From NCBI GenBank assembly GCA_963727575.1, contig CAVSIA010000007.1, positions 124,001 through 188,000 on the forward strand: a DNA stretch of 64,000 bases, given 5' to 3'. Origin of the DNA: JAHQVI01 sp963727575 (GTDB lineage: Bacteria; Pseudomonadota; Alphaproteobacteria; Rhizobiales; Rhodomicrobiaceae). Below the pieces are notes generated by a model. The model was not told where the DNA came from, did not search any database, and saw nothing but the letters and a program-made list of their open reading frames with translations. A program made the translations under genes and the position numbers. Positions 10,762-19,846 of the stretch are shown here, one piece after another (the stretch's first letter is position 1; each line of letters begins with the position of its first letter).

Positions 10762-11544
10762 TCAGCTTTCGCCCTCGAGCGGATTGATCCTGCGATCCTC
10801 GTTGAGCAACTCGATATTGATCCGCACCACATCGCCCCGATAGACGATCTCGCCGACATAGATCACGCGGTCGTCCATGTCCTTGACGATGCAGCGGGCC
10901 TCGACGACAGGCGATCCGAAGGGAATCAGCAAATGCCGCGCCGCGTAGACGTCGGCGGAGCCGACCGAAAGCGTCTGATGCGCACGCGAGACCGGAAGAT
11001 CGTCCATCTCGGCGATGACCGCGAGCGCGATCCTGGTCTCGAATTCTTCAGCCGCGCGCTCGTAAACGTCGGTCGCGACATGGACGCGAGCGAGGCCGTA
11101 GGGCTGCTCGTCGCGGAGCTGCTGGCTGTAGATGAGGTGGTAGTCGTCGGCGGGATTACCCTCGCCCTCCGCGATGCGCGGCTTGTATTTCTGCTCGATC
11201 GTCAGGTGATTGAGCGTATTGCGCTTGATCGGGCGGATCAGCGAATCCCAGTCGGTGGCGAGTTGCAGCCAGCGGCCGGGCGACGGCGATTTGGTGACGA
11301 AGGTGCCGCGGCCCTGTTCCGATTTCAGCAGGCCTTCCTGCTGGAGGACGTCGACGGCCTGCCGGATCGTCACGCGTGCAACCTGGAATTCCGCCTCGAG
11401 CTGCTCGAGGGTGGAAATCTTCTCACCGACCTGCCATTGGCCGCTGTTGATCCGGTGACGCAGCGCGGTCGCGACCTGCAGGTAACGCGGAATGCGGCTG
11501 AGCGCATCGGGCGGGGCGGATTTCGATTTCTGATTTTCGCTCAT
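10762..11544 (-). CDS. GntR/HutC-family transcriptional regulator (UTRA domain)
   Basis: 260 aa. An N-terminal winged helix-turn-helix of the GntR type (residues ~18-85, LEAEFQVARVTIRQAVDVLQ, then QGRGTFV) precedes a UTRA effector domain (~100-245). It sits between the hydroxylase genes and pxpCB, all on the minus strand, so it is the obvious local repressor. UTRA domains bind small metabolites, here presumably a pathway intermediate. Candidate operators are the inverted repeats at 13451-13464 and near 1120-1142. Confidence 0.9.
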   Translation of the reverse strand: MSENQKSKSAPPDALSRIPRYLQVATALRHRINSGQWQVGEKISTLEQLEAEFQVARVTIRQAVDVLQQEGLLKSEQGRGTFVTKSPSPGRWLQLATDWDSLIRPIKRNTLNHLTIEQKYKPRIAEGEGNPADDYHLIYSQQLRDEQPYGLARVHVATDVYERAAEEFETRIALAVIAEMDDLPVSRAHQTLSVGSADVYAARHLLIPFGSPVVEARCIVKDMDDRVIYVGEIVYRGDVVRINIELLNEDRRINPLEGES

Positions 11545-11600
11545 AGTCCTACGCTAGTTTCGTCGGTGGTATGCCGATCTTCTCCTTCGGAGGATAAGAT

Positions 11601-12668
11601 CTAGAACATGCGCCAAATCATTCGACAAGTGGTACCTTGGCATTCACGACACCATCGATCAGAATTCTGCTCAAATAATGCGCTTATATCGATCGAAGGC
11701 TCAGCCGCTATTTCAGAAATAGAGTTTTTTGCCTGAGCGAACCAAAGCTGAAGGTCAAGCGCGGCTTTCCGTGCGCCCGCGAAATCCACAGCAGCGAACG
11801 AAATGCGGTCGTCCGGACGCAAACGGCCGAGGGCGGGCAGGTCCGCGCTGATGACCACTCCAATCTTGGGATAGCCACCCGTCGTCTGCCGGTCCGCGAG
11901 CAGGATGATCGGCTCGCCCGAGCCCGGAACCTGGATCGCGCCGGGAGCGATACCGTCGGAGACGATGTTGAAATCCCTTGCATGGCGAAGTTTGAAGCCT
12001 GAAAGCCGGTATCCCATGCGATCCGATTGATGCGATATCTGGAACGATGCGTTCAAAAAGGCGGCGATCATTTCCTTGTCAAAATAATCGTCCTGGGGTC
12101 CCAGCATAATACGAAAACGCAGCTGTTCGGGAAACTTAATCGACGGAATGACAGCTTCCCGCCGCGCCGGCGCTTCGCTTCTGCGGATGGGGATCTGATC
12201 GTCCTTGCGGAGTGTGCGGCCCTTGAAGCCGCCAAGCGCAGCGCGCACGAATGTCGACTGGCTCCCCATGATCCGCGGCACCGCGAACCCGCCCTCGACC
12301 GCCAGATAGCAGACCGAGGACGCCTGCCCGAGCACCACCTTGAAGCGGTCGCCGCGATGGAGCGTGAAACTCTCGAACACCCTGGGCAGCCGCTTCGCGC
12401 CGCCGGCGCTTTCGAGAAGTTCGATTTCGGCGCCCGGTCCGGCGACCGCGAACCGTGTGCTCGCCGCCAGCACCTCGAAGGTGCCGCCCTGGCCGATCAA
12501 TTCGATGGCGCCCGACGTTTCCTCGTTCCCGGCGAGGAGGTTGGCCAGCCGGAGATTGATACTGTCGATGGCGCCGGAGACGGGAATGCCGAGATGCTGC
12601 GCGCCGAAGCGGCCGAGATCCTGGATGGTGGCGTGAATGCCGGGGGCCGTAATGCCGAGAGCGGTCAT
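11601..12668 (-). CDS. pxpC: 5-oxoprolinase subunit C family protein (PxpC/KipA, biotin-dependent carboxylase-like)
   Basis: 355 aa, AHS2 domain family (COG1984). Typical blocks are ATIQDLGRFGAQHLGIPVSG at the N-terminus and IILLADRQTTGGYPKIG in the second half. In E. coli, PxpA, PxpB and PxpC together hydrolyse 5-oxoproline with ATP. The ATG overlaps the pxpB stop. The C-terminal tail (WCRECQGTTCRMIWRMF) is unusual for the family and may reflect a small sequence error. A short inverted repeat (GATCTT...AAGATC, 11576-11601) directly follows the stop. Confidence 0.87.
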   Translation of the reverse strand: MTALGITAPGIHATIQDLGRFGAQHLGIPVSGAIDSINLRLANLLAGNEETSGAIELIGQGGTFEVLAASTRFAVAGPGAEIELLESAGGAKRLPRVFESFTLHRGDRFKVVLGQASSVCYLAVEGGFAVPRIMGSQSTFVRAALGGFKGRTLRKDDQIPIRRSEAPARREAVIPSIKFPEQLRFRIMLGPQDDYFDKEMIAAFLNASFQISHQSDRMGYRLSGFKLRHARDFNIVSDGIAPGAIQVPGSGEPIILLADRQTTGGYPKIGVVISADLPALGRLRPDDRISFAAVDFAGARKAALDLQLWFAQAKNSISEIAAEPSIDISALFEQNSDRWCRECQGTTCRMIWRMF

Positions 12669-13399
12669 AGAATGGCCTCCGCTTCCAGCACATGCGCGCC
12701 AGCGGCAACGTCACGCTCGATGGCGGCAAATGCCTGGCGGCTGACGGGATCGAAGACCACATGGTCTCCCGGCGCAAGCAGAACCGGCTCCTGGGCCGTC
12801 GGATTGAACAGCGGGACGGGCGTTCGCCCGATCAGGTTCCAGCCACCGGGGCTTTCCAGCGAGTAGATCGCGGTCATGTCCGTGGCGATGGCGACGGAAC
12901 CACGCGGCACGCGGGTCCGCGGCTCCTTCCGCCGCGGCACGCGGATCGCCTCGGGCACGTCGCCCATATAGCCGTATCCGGGCAGAAAGCCGATCATATA
13001 GATGAAATAGGTCTCGCTCGAATGGGTCTGCCAGACCTCGCGAGGGGTCAGGCCGGTTTGTTTGGCGACATCGTCCAAGTCCGGTCCGAATTCCCCCTCA
13101 TAACAGACCGGCAGCACCCAGCGGCGGCCGGGCGTGTGCTCGACATCAAGACCGGAAAGCAGCGCGAGAAACTTGTCCTCCAGATCGCCGGGCGAGGTCA
13201 GCCGGGGATCGAACTGAACCAGCAGGGACCGGAAGGTCGGTATCATTTCCGTAACGCCCTCAATGCTCTGATAACGCGCCTCCTTGTATAAGGCGATGAC
13301 CTTGGCATTGATGGCGCGGTCGAGTTCCGTGCCGAATTCCATCGACACAGCGGTATCGCCACAAGGCAAAAAACGGACAGTCTGATTTTCTGAAACCAT
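12665..13399 (-). CDS. pxpB: 5-oxoprolinase subunit B family protein (PxpB/KipI)
   Basis: 244 aa, AHS1 domain family (COG2049). It shows the expected N-terminal block RFLPCGDTAVSMEFG and the central FIYMIGFLPGYGYMGDVP and RVPRGSVAIAT motifs. It overlaps pxpC by four bases and is divergent from pxpA, which starts 106 bases away on the other strand. In context it would work with PxpA and PxpC in ATP-dependent opening of a lactam. B. subtilis KipI, a kinase inhibitor, is a paralogous name for the same family. Confidence 0.9.
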   Translation of the reverse strand: MVSENQTVRFLPCGDTAVSMEFGTELDRAINAKVIALYKEARYQSIEGVTEMIPTFRSLLVQFDPRLTSPGDLEDKFLALLSGLDVEHTPGRRWVLPVCYEGEFGPDLDDVAKQTGLTPREVWQTHSSETYFIYMIGFLPGYGYMGDVPEAIRVPRRKEPRTRVPRGSVAIATDMTAIYSLESPGGWNLIGRTPVPLFNPTAQEPVLLAPGDHVVFDPVSRQAFAAIERDVAAGAHVLEAEAIL

Positions 13400-13450
13400 A
13401 GGCCTTAGGTGGTTGTGACTGCTAGGCGTATGCTAGAGCTTGTGCTAACG

Positions 13451-13464
13451 TTCTATCAATAGAA
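13451..13464. promoter_or_regulatory. Candidate operator in the divergent pxpB/pxpA promoter
   Basis: TTCTATCAATAGAA has perfect 6-bp arms around a 2-base centre, midway between the divergent starts of pxpB (13399) and pxpA (13505). It is AT-rich, unlike its surroundings. Its shape suits a GntR/HutC-type dimer, so the regulator at 10762-11544 is the natural candidate. Confidence 0.5.
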
Positions 13465-13504
13465 TGTATACTCAGACGTTGCCAAATGCTGGATCGGCGG
13501 ACTC

Positions 13505-14284
13505 ATGAACGTAAAAGTCAACCTGAATGCCGATATGGGCGAGGGGCACGGTGCTTATGACATCGGGGCGGACGGGCCGCTTCTCGACATCGTAAAATCG
13601 GCAAGCATCGCCTGCGGCTTTCATGGCGGCGATTTCCGGTCGATGCATCGCGTGGCACGGAACGCGGCTGCCAAAGGGGTGAGCATCGGAGCCCATCCCG
13701 GCTTCAACGATTTGTGGGGCTTTGGACGCCGCCGGATATCCATGCCGGCCGACGACGTCGAATATATGGTCGCGTATCAGATCGGTGCCCTCCAGGCCAT
13801 GGCAAGTTACTCCGATATTCGCGTGACCCACGTCAAGCCGCACGGAGCGCTCAACAATATGGCCGCTGAGGACGAAAGTCTCGCAATGGCGATCGGCCGG
13901 GCGCTCAAGGCCGTCGATCCGAGCCTGATTTACGTCGCGCTGGCCGGATCGAAGATGGAGCGGGCGGCCGAGGCGCTCGGTCTGCCGCTTGCCCGCGAAG
14001 GATTTGCCGACAGGGTCTATGCCGATGACGGCAACCTCGCTTCGCGGTCGATTCCGGGAACGGTGATCAAGGACCCGGCGCGTGCCCGCGACCAGGTGCT
14101 GCGCATGGTGCAGAACCGCGAGGTCGTGACCATAGGCGGCAAAGTCATCAACGTCGAGACCGATACGATCTGCCTCCATGGCGACGAGCCGACGGCGGTT
14201 GCCGTGGGCCAAGAAATCCTGCGCGGATTGGCTGAGGCCGGTATCGCGAATGTCCCGATGACGGAGCTGGATCTGGGACGCTGA
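13505..14284 (+). CDS. pxpA: 5-oxoprolinase subunit A (PxpA, LamB/YcsF family)
   Basis: 259 aa, ATG at 13505. It matches the YcsF family throughout: VNLNADMGEGHGAYDIG at the N-terminus, IACGFHGGDFRSMHR, VSIGAHPGFNDLWGFGRR, THVKPHGALNN and ADRVYADDGNL. PxpA is the likely catalytic subunit of ATP-dependent 5-oxoproline hydrolysis. It is divergent from pxpB and starts a plus-strand run that continues directly into the F420 genes (17 bases to npdG), which ties lactam chemistry to the F420 module. Confidence 0.92.
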   Translation: MNVKVNLNADMGEGHGAYDIGADGPLLDIVKSASIACGFHGGDFRSMHRVARNAAAKGVSIGAHPGFNDLWGFGRRRISMPADDVEYMVAYQIGALQAMASYSDIRVTHVKPHGALNNMAAEDESLAMAIGRALKAVDPSLIYVALAGSKMERAAEALGLPLAREGFADRVYADDGNLASRSIPGTVIKDPARARDQVLRMVQNREVVTIGGKVINVETDTICLHGDEPTAVAVGQEILRGLAEAGIANVPMTELDLGR

Positions 14285-14301
14285 CGGTTTAAGGCACACG
14301 C

Positions 14302-14976
14302 ATGGGCATTGAAACGCAGCAGATCGCCGTGATCGGCGGGACGGGGGCGCTTGGAAGCGGCCTTGCACGGCGCTGGATTGCGGCCGGCCTGTCCGTTCTG
14401 ATCGGCTCGCGCGATGCCGGCAAAGCCGCAGAGTTTGCCGCCGGCCTACCCCAGCAGGCCGGTGGCAGGCCCGCCGAAGGTCTCTCCAACAAAGAGGCTG
14501 CCGCGCGGGCCGATATTGTCGTCCTCACCGTGCCTTTCGGCTCGCAGGCGGACGTCCTCGAAGACATCAGGTCCGCACTCTCGGGTAAGATCCTCCTGGA
14601 CACCACCGTTCCGCTGGTTCCGCCCAAGGTCGCGCGGGTCCAGCTTCCGCCGGAGGACTCAGCCGCCCTGCGGGCGCTGCGCATCGTCGGTGACGGCGTC
14701 CGGGTGATTTCGGGCTTCCATAATGTGGCGGCGCATAAGCTGAGCAAGGACCTGCCGATCGCGGGCGACGTGCTGTTCTTCGGCGACGATGTCGAGGCGC
14801 GCGAAGCGGGTATTGCGCTGGCGGCGAAAGCAGGGCTGCGCGGTGTCCATGGCGGACCTCTCGCCAATTCCGTCGCCGCCGAAGCGCTCACCTCGGTGCT
14901 GATTTCCATCAACAAGCGGTATGGCGTCGACGGCGCGGGCATCGCCATCACCGGCTTGCCGGAGAGCGAGGCTTAA
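14302..14976 (+). CDS. npdG: NADPH-dependent F420 reductase-like protein
   Basis: 224 aa. Rossmann fold with the N-terminal NADP motif IAVIGGTGALGSGLARRW, then VVLTVPFGSQADVLEDI, the FHNVAAHKL block and a C-terminal GPLANSVAAEALTSVLISIN. These match the NpdG family (TIGR01915), which moves hydride between NADP(H) and F420. A member next to four F420 biosynthesis genes very probably supplies reduced F420. It lies 17 bases after pxpA and just before cofE. Confidence 0.85.
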   Translation: MGIETQQIAVIGGTGALGSGLARRWIAAGLSVLIGSRDAGKAAEFAAGLPQQAGGRPAEGLSNKEAAARADIVVLTVPFGSQADVLEDIRSALSGKILLDTTVPLVPPKVARVQLPPEDSAALRALRIVGDGVRVISGFHNVAAHKLSKDLPIAGDVLFFGDDVEAREAGIALAAKAGLRGVHGGPLANSVAAEALTSVLISINKRYGVDGAGIAITGLPESEA

Positions 14977-15014
14977 TCATCGTCACGAGCAACGGATCGG
15001 CCCGCAGGTATGAC

Positions 15015-15762
15015 GTGATTGCGCTCGCGGGACTGCCCGCGGTGCGGACGGGCGACGACTTGGCCGCGATGATCCTGGAAGCTCTGCGGCGCGACGGCCT
15101 TGAATTGCAGGATTTCGACATTGTCGTCGTCGCGCAGAAGATCGTGTCGAAAGCGGAGGGGCGCTTTGCCGACCTGGATAGCCTGACGCCGTCGCCGCGC
15201 GCCATCGAGCTGGCCGAGCGCACCGGCAAGCCGCCGCAGATCGTCGAGGCCGTGCTGCAGGAGTCCGCAAGCGTCCTCAGAGCGCGCCCCGGCGTCATCG
15301 TCTGCGAGCATCGCAGCGGCCATGTGATGGCGAATGCGGGCATCGATCAGTCGAACGCAGATGCCGACGCGCCTGGGATCGTCGTGCTGCTGCCGGAGGA
15401 CGCCGACGCCAGCGCCAATGCGATCCGCGAGAGGTTCGCCGAGGCCACCGGCGCCGCGATCGGCGTGGTCATCTCCGACAGTTTCGGGCGGCCATGGCGG
15501 CTCGGCACGGTCGGCCATGCCATTGGGCGCCGCCGGCCTGCCCGCTTTGATCGACCGGCGCGGCGAGCCGGATCTGAACGGCCGCCCGCTCGAAGTGACG
15601 ATGACCGGGTTCGCCGACGCCGTCGCCGCCGCCGCCGTGCTGCTGATGGGCGAAGGCGACGAAGGGCGGCCCGTGATTCTCGTCAGAGGTTTGACATGGA
15701 CGGCGCCGGAGCAGCCAGCGAAAGCGCTGCTGCGTCCGGCAGCCGAGGATATGTTCCGGTAG
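15015..15762 (+). CDS. cofE: Coenzyme F420-0:L-glutamate ligase (frame change near 15526)
   Basis: About 248 aa; adds glutamate residues to F420-0. It starts at GTG 15015 (VIALAGLPAVRTGDDLAAMI) and carries the CofE blocks DIVVVAQKIVSKAEGR, RPGVIVCEHRSGHVMANAGI and GVVISDSFGRPWRLGTVGHA. An extra G in the GGG at 15525-15527 shifts the frame. The remainder (AAGLPALIDRRGEPDLNGRP...) continues in the next frame to the stop at 15762. A single-domain CofE is seen, not the two-domain FbiB of actinobacteria. No ATG lies upstream in frame, so the start is the least certain part. Confidence 0.87.
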
Positions 15763-15768
15763 GCAAAG

Positions 15769-16743
15769 TTGGATTCTGAACCGTTGCATTATGTTGCGTT
15801 GTGCGGGGGCGTCGGGGGCGCAAAGCTGGCGCTCGGCCTCGCCGAATGCCTCGGGCGGAACCTGACCGTGATCGTCAACACGGCGGACGATTTCGAGCAT
15901 CTCGGCCTCGCCATCTCGCCCGACGTCGACACCGTGATCTACACGCTCGCCGGGCTCGCCAACCCCAAGACCGGCTGGGGACGCGCCGACGAGAGCTGGG
16001 CCTTCATGGAGGCGCTCGCCGCGATCGGCGGACCGGCCTGGTTCCGGCTCGGCGACAAGGACCTGGCCATGCACATCGAGCGCACGCGCTGGTTCGCCGA
16101 AGGCCAGACGCTGTCCGGTTTCTGCGACCGCATCTGCCGCCAGTTCGGCATCGCTCCGACGATCTTGCCGATGACGGACGATGCCGTCCGCACCATCGTC
16201 CACACGTCGGAGGGCAAGCTGCCGTTCCAGGACTATTTCGTCGCCCGCAAATGCGAGCCGGTCGTCACCGCGATCCGCTTCGACGGCGCCGAACACGCCT
16301 GGCCGCTGGAATCGGCGATCGAGGTGCTGAACGCGCCCGACCTCGGCGGCGTCATCGTCTGTCCGTCCAACCCCTATCTCAGCGTCGATCCGATCCTGGC
16401 GATCCCGGCGCTGCGCGAGGCGCTCTATGCCTGCCCCGCCCCGATCGTCGCGGTGACGCCGCTGATCGGCGGCCGTGCCGTGAAGGGGCCGACCGCCAAG
16501 CTGATGGCCGAGCTGGGCGTCGAGGTGACGCCGCGAGCGATCGCCGAGCATTACCGTCCGCTGATCGACGGCTTCGTCCTTGATAAAGCCGACAAGGCCG
16601 AGGCGGCATCAATTGCCGTCCCGGTGCGGATCGCCTCGACGCTGATGACGGATCTGGCGAGCAAGACGGCGCTCGCCCAATCGGCGATCGATTTCTGCGG
16701 CGAGCTGGCGGCCGGCCCCCGCGCCGACCGCAGGGAGGCTTGA
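15769..16743 (+). CDS. cofD: 2-phospho-L-lactate (or PEP) transferase CofD
   Basis: 324 aa, TTG start at 15769, intact. CofD joins the phospho-lactyl/enolpyruvyl guanylate to the deazaflavin Fo. The N-terminal CGGVGGAKLALGLAE and VIVNTADDFEHLGLAISPDVDTVIY, the WFRLGDKDLAMHIER block and VICPSNPYLSVDPILA (here VIVCPSNPYLSVDPILA) are all characteristic. It is 6 bases after cofE and 3 bases before cofC. Confidence 0.93.
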   Translation: MDSEPLHYVALCGGVGGAKLALGLAECLGRNLTVIVNTADDFEHLGLAISPDVDTVIYTLAGLANPKTGWGRADESWAFMEALAAIGGPAWFRLGDKDLAMHIERTRWFAEGQTLSGFCDRICRQFGIAPTILPMTDDAVRTIVHTSEGKLPFQDYFVARKCEPVVTAIRFDGAEHAWPLESAIEVLNAPDLGGVIVCPSNPYLSVDPILAIPALREALYACPAPIVAVTPLIGGRAVKGPTAKLMAELGVEVTPRAIAEHYRPLIDGFVLDKADKAEAASIAVPVRIASTLMTDLASKTALAQSAIDFCGELAAGPRADRREA

Positions 16744-16746
16744 GGC

Positions 16747-17421
16747 ATGGCGGTCGCGGTCATCCCGGTCAAGTCGCTCGCCACGGCCAAATCCCGGCTG
16801 GCCGGCGTGTTGACGCCCGATCAGCGGCGGCGGCTCGTTCTTGCCATGCTGCGCAATGTGCTGAGCGCCTGTGCGGCCTCGGAGCGCCTCGAAGGCGCCT
16901 GCGTCGTCACTGGCGACGATGAGGTTGCCGATACTGCCGCGCGATTTCGGCGCATGGGTCGTCGCCGAACCGGCCGGCGCGGGGTTGAATGCCTCGGTTT
17001 CCGCCGGGATCGATGCGGTGCGTGATCTCGGTGGGGGGCGGGCGTTGATTCTGCCCGGCGACCTGCCGTTCGTCGCTCGATCCGACATCGAGGCAGCTGC
17101 TGCGCGCACACGGGTCCGGCGGCGGCGAGGCCGCAATCGTGCCGTGTCACAAAATGTGCGGCACCAATGCGTTGCTGATCCCCACCGGCACCGCGTTCCG
17201 CCCGCAATACGGCGCCGGCAGTTTCCGCCGGCATCTCGACATCATGAACGCGCTTCGGATCACCCCGCGGACCGTCTACCTGCCGGGCATCGCAACCGAC
17301 ATCGACGAGCCGTCGGACCTCGCCGGGCTTGAGGCTTCCCGGCGATCCGGCCCCGATGCCGATCGGCATTGCTTCGATCCGCGATCTGCAAAATGGAGGC
17401 GCGCAATGGCCGCTCACCTGA
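16747..17421 (+). CDS. cofC: 2-phospho-L-lactate/PEP guanylyltransferase CofC (three frame changes)
   Basis: About 223 aa. CofC activates a three-carbon acid (phospholactate, PEP or phosphoglycerate, depending on organism) with GTP. Pieces lie in three frames: MAVAVIPVKSLATAKSRLAG...; then GAWVVAEPAGAGLNASVSAG... GGGRALILPGDLPFV; then PCHKMCGTNALLIPTGTAF... YLPGIATDIDEPSDLAGLEA. Single extra bases near 16943, 17092 and 17339 explain the shifts. Removing the third gives a stop at 17419-17421, 16 bases into fbiC. Uncorrected, the last piece runs in frame into fbiC and mimics a fusion. The pyrophosphorylase-like fold is clear; substrate choice cannot be read. Confidence 0.85.
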
Positions 17422-19846
17422 GCCCGCGCGGGATCGAAGCGCTCGCGGCTGCGTCCGCGGGCGATCTGCCGCCGCAGGCCGTCCAGGCGCTGGTCGCCGA
17501 CTGCCGGCTGTCCGATCTCACCGCCCTCGCCGAGGGCATCTGCGTCGGCGAATACGGGCACGGCATGACCTATTCGAAAAAGGTCTTCATCCCGCTGACC
17601 AAGCTCTGCCGGGACGTCTGCCACTATTGCACCTTCGCCAAGGCGCCCCGGCATGGCGGGCCGGCCTATCTGGCGCTCGATGACGTGCTCGCCATTGCCG
17701 AGGCCGGACGCGCGGCCGGCTGCAAGGAGGCGCTGTTCACGCTCGGCGACAAGCCGGAGCTGCGCTACGGCGCGGCGCGGGAGGCACTCGACGCGCTCGG
17801 CTGCGAGACGACTTTCGACTATCTGGAGCGCTGCGCCGAGGCCGTGCTGCAGACAGACCGGCCTGCTGCCGCATCTCAATGCCGGCGTCATGGACGAGGC
17901 CCAGGCGGCAAGGCTGCGCCGCGTCTCGGTTTCGCAAGGGCTGATGCTGGAATCGCTCTCGGCTCCGGCTGTGCGCGAAAGGCCGGCCGCATCACGGCTC
18001 GCCGGACAAGGCGCCGGAGGTCCGGCTCGAGGCGCTTCGAGCCGCGGGCCGCGCGCGCGTTCCGATGACCACCGGCCTGCTCATCGGCATCGGCGAAACG
18101 CGCGCCGAGCGGATCGAGGCGCTGCTGGCGATCCGGGCGCTCCATGCCGAGTTCGGGCACATCCAGGAAGTCATCATCCAGAATTTCCGCGCCAAGCCCG
18201 ACACGAAGATGGCGGCCGCGCCCGAACCGTCGCTGGACGACCATCTCTGGACCATCGCCGTCGCCCGCATCCTGCTGCCGCCCGAGATCAGCCTCCAGGC
18301 TCCGCCCAATCTGCGAGCCGGCGAGGTCGAGCCATTGATGCGCGCCGGGATCAACGATTGGGGCGGCATCTCGCCGGTCACGATCGACCACGTCAATCCG
18401 GAAGCGCCATGGCCGCAGATCGAGGCTCTCGCCGCGGCCTGCGACGCCGCCGGGCGGCACCTCACCGAGCGCCTGGCGCCTATCCGCGCTATCCTGGAGA
18501 AGGCAGCGAAGTGGCTCGCGCCGACGATCACACCGTCGGCGCTGAAGCTGCAGGACGCCTTTGGTCTTGCCCGCGACGATTCCTGGGCGAGCGGCAACCC
18601 GGATTGCGAGCTGCCGCGCTCCATGCTTCCCCGCGCACCGCGCGACACGCCCCCCGGAAACAGCGCCGTCATGCGCGCGCTCGACACATCGGGGAGCGGC
18701 GCGCGGCTCGACGAAGCCGACATCGTTGCGCTGTTCGCGGCCCGCGGCGAAGCCTATCACACCGTTTGCGCCCACGCCGACGCGCTGCGGCTGCGCGCCA
18801 ACGGCGACACCGTCAGCTATGTCGTCAACCGCAACATCAACTACACCAACATTTGCACCTATGGCTGCCGCTTCTGCGCCTTCTCCAAGGGCCGGCTGAG
18901 CGCGGGCTTTCGCGATACGCCCTATAACCTGCCGCTGGAGACAATCGCCGCGCGCACGGTGGAAGCCAGGGCGCGCGGGGCGACCGAGGTCTGCCTCCAG
19001 GGCGGCATCGCCCCGGGCTACACCGGGGACACCTATCGGGACATCCTGCGCGCGGTGAAGGCCGCCGAGCCCGGCATCCACGTTCACGCCTTCTCGCCGC
19101 TCGAAATCTGGCACGGCGCCGAAACGCTGGGGCTGCCGCTGCGCGATTTCCTGGCGATGCTGCGCGACGAGGGGCTGGGAAGCCTGCCCGGGACCGCCGC
19201 GGAAATCCTCGACGACGAGGTCCGCGCGGTGCTCTGCCCGGACAAGATCGACACGGAGCAATGGCTCGAGGTGATGCGGGCGGCGCATGACGTCGGCCTG
19301 CCGACGACGGCGACGATCATGTTCGGCCATGTCGACCATCCCCGCCACTGGGCGCGCCATCTCCTGCGCATCCGCGCGCTCCAGGAGGACACCGGCGGCT
19401 TCACCGAGTTCGTGCCCCTGCCCTTCGTCGGCATGGAGGCGCCGATCTATCTCAAGGGCCTTTCGCGCCCCGGACCGACCTTCCGCGAGTCGGTGCTGAT
19501 GCATGCCGTCGCCCGCATCGTGTTCGACGCGCTCATCGCGAACATCCAGACGTCATGGGTGAAGATGGGGCCGGAGGGCGCGGCCGCCTGCCTCGATGCC
19601 GGCGCCAACGATCTCGGCGGCGTGCTCATGGACGAGTCCATCACGCGCGCCGCGGGCGCGGCTCACGGGCAGGAATTCTCCGCAGAACGGATGAAGGCCG
19701 TCATCCGCCAGGCGGGACGGACGCCGCGGCAGCGCTCGACGCTCTACCGGCCGATCGAGAGCGGCGAAACGCGTGCCGCCGGGCGTCAGGACGACAGTCT
19801 CGGGATGATCTCCTTGGCGATGATCTCGACCTGCTCCGGCTCGTAG
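17406..19846 (+). CDS. fbiC: Fo synthase, fused CofG-CofH (FbiC) (two frame changes)
   Basis: About 812 aa; makes the deazaflavin chromophore Fo from tyrosine and 5-amino-6-ribitylaminouracil. It has two radical-SAM halves, with CxxxCxxC clusters at about residues 68-75 (LCRDVCHYCTF) and 483-490 (ICTYGCRFCAF). The ATG at 17406 follows GGAGG at good spacing. The frame shifts by one base near 17853 and 17967, after which MTTGLLIGIGETRAERIEAL continues unbroken. The C-terminus overlaps the convergent LLM gene by 61 bases; a further small error could make the true end slightly earlier. CofG/CofH fusion is the actinobacterial arrangement, also found in some proteobacteria. Confidence 0.92.

Noticed and set aside
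8798..10843. 681-codon plus-strand open frame opposite coxL
   Set aside because: Antisense shadow; the minus strand carries conserved CoxL motifs and the plus translation has none.
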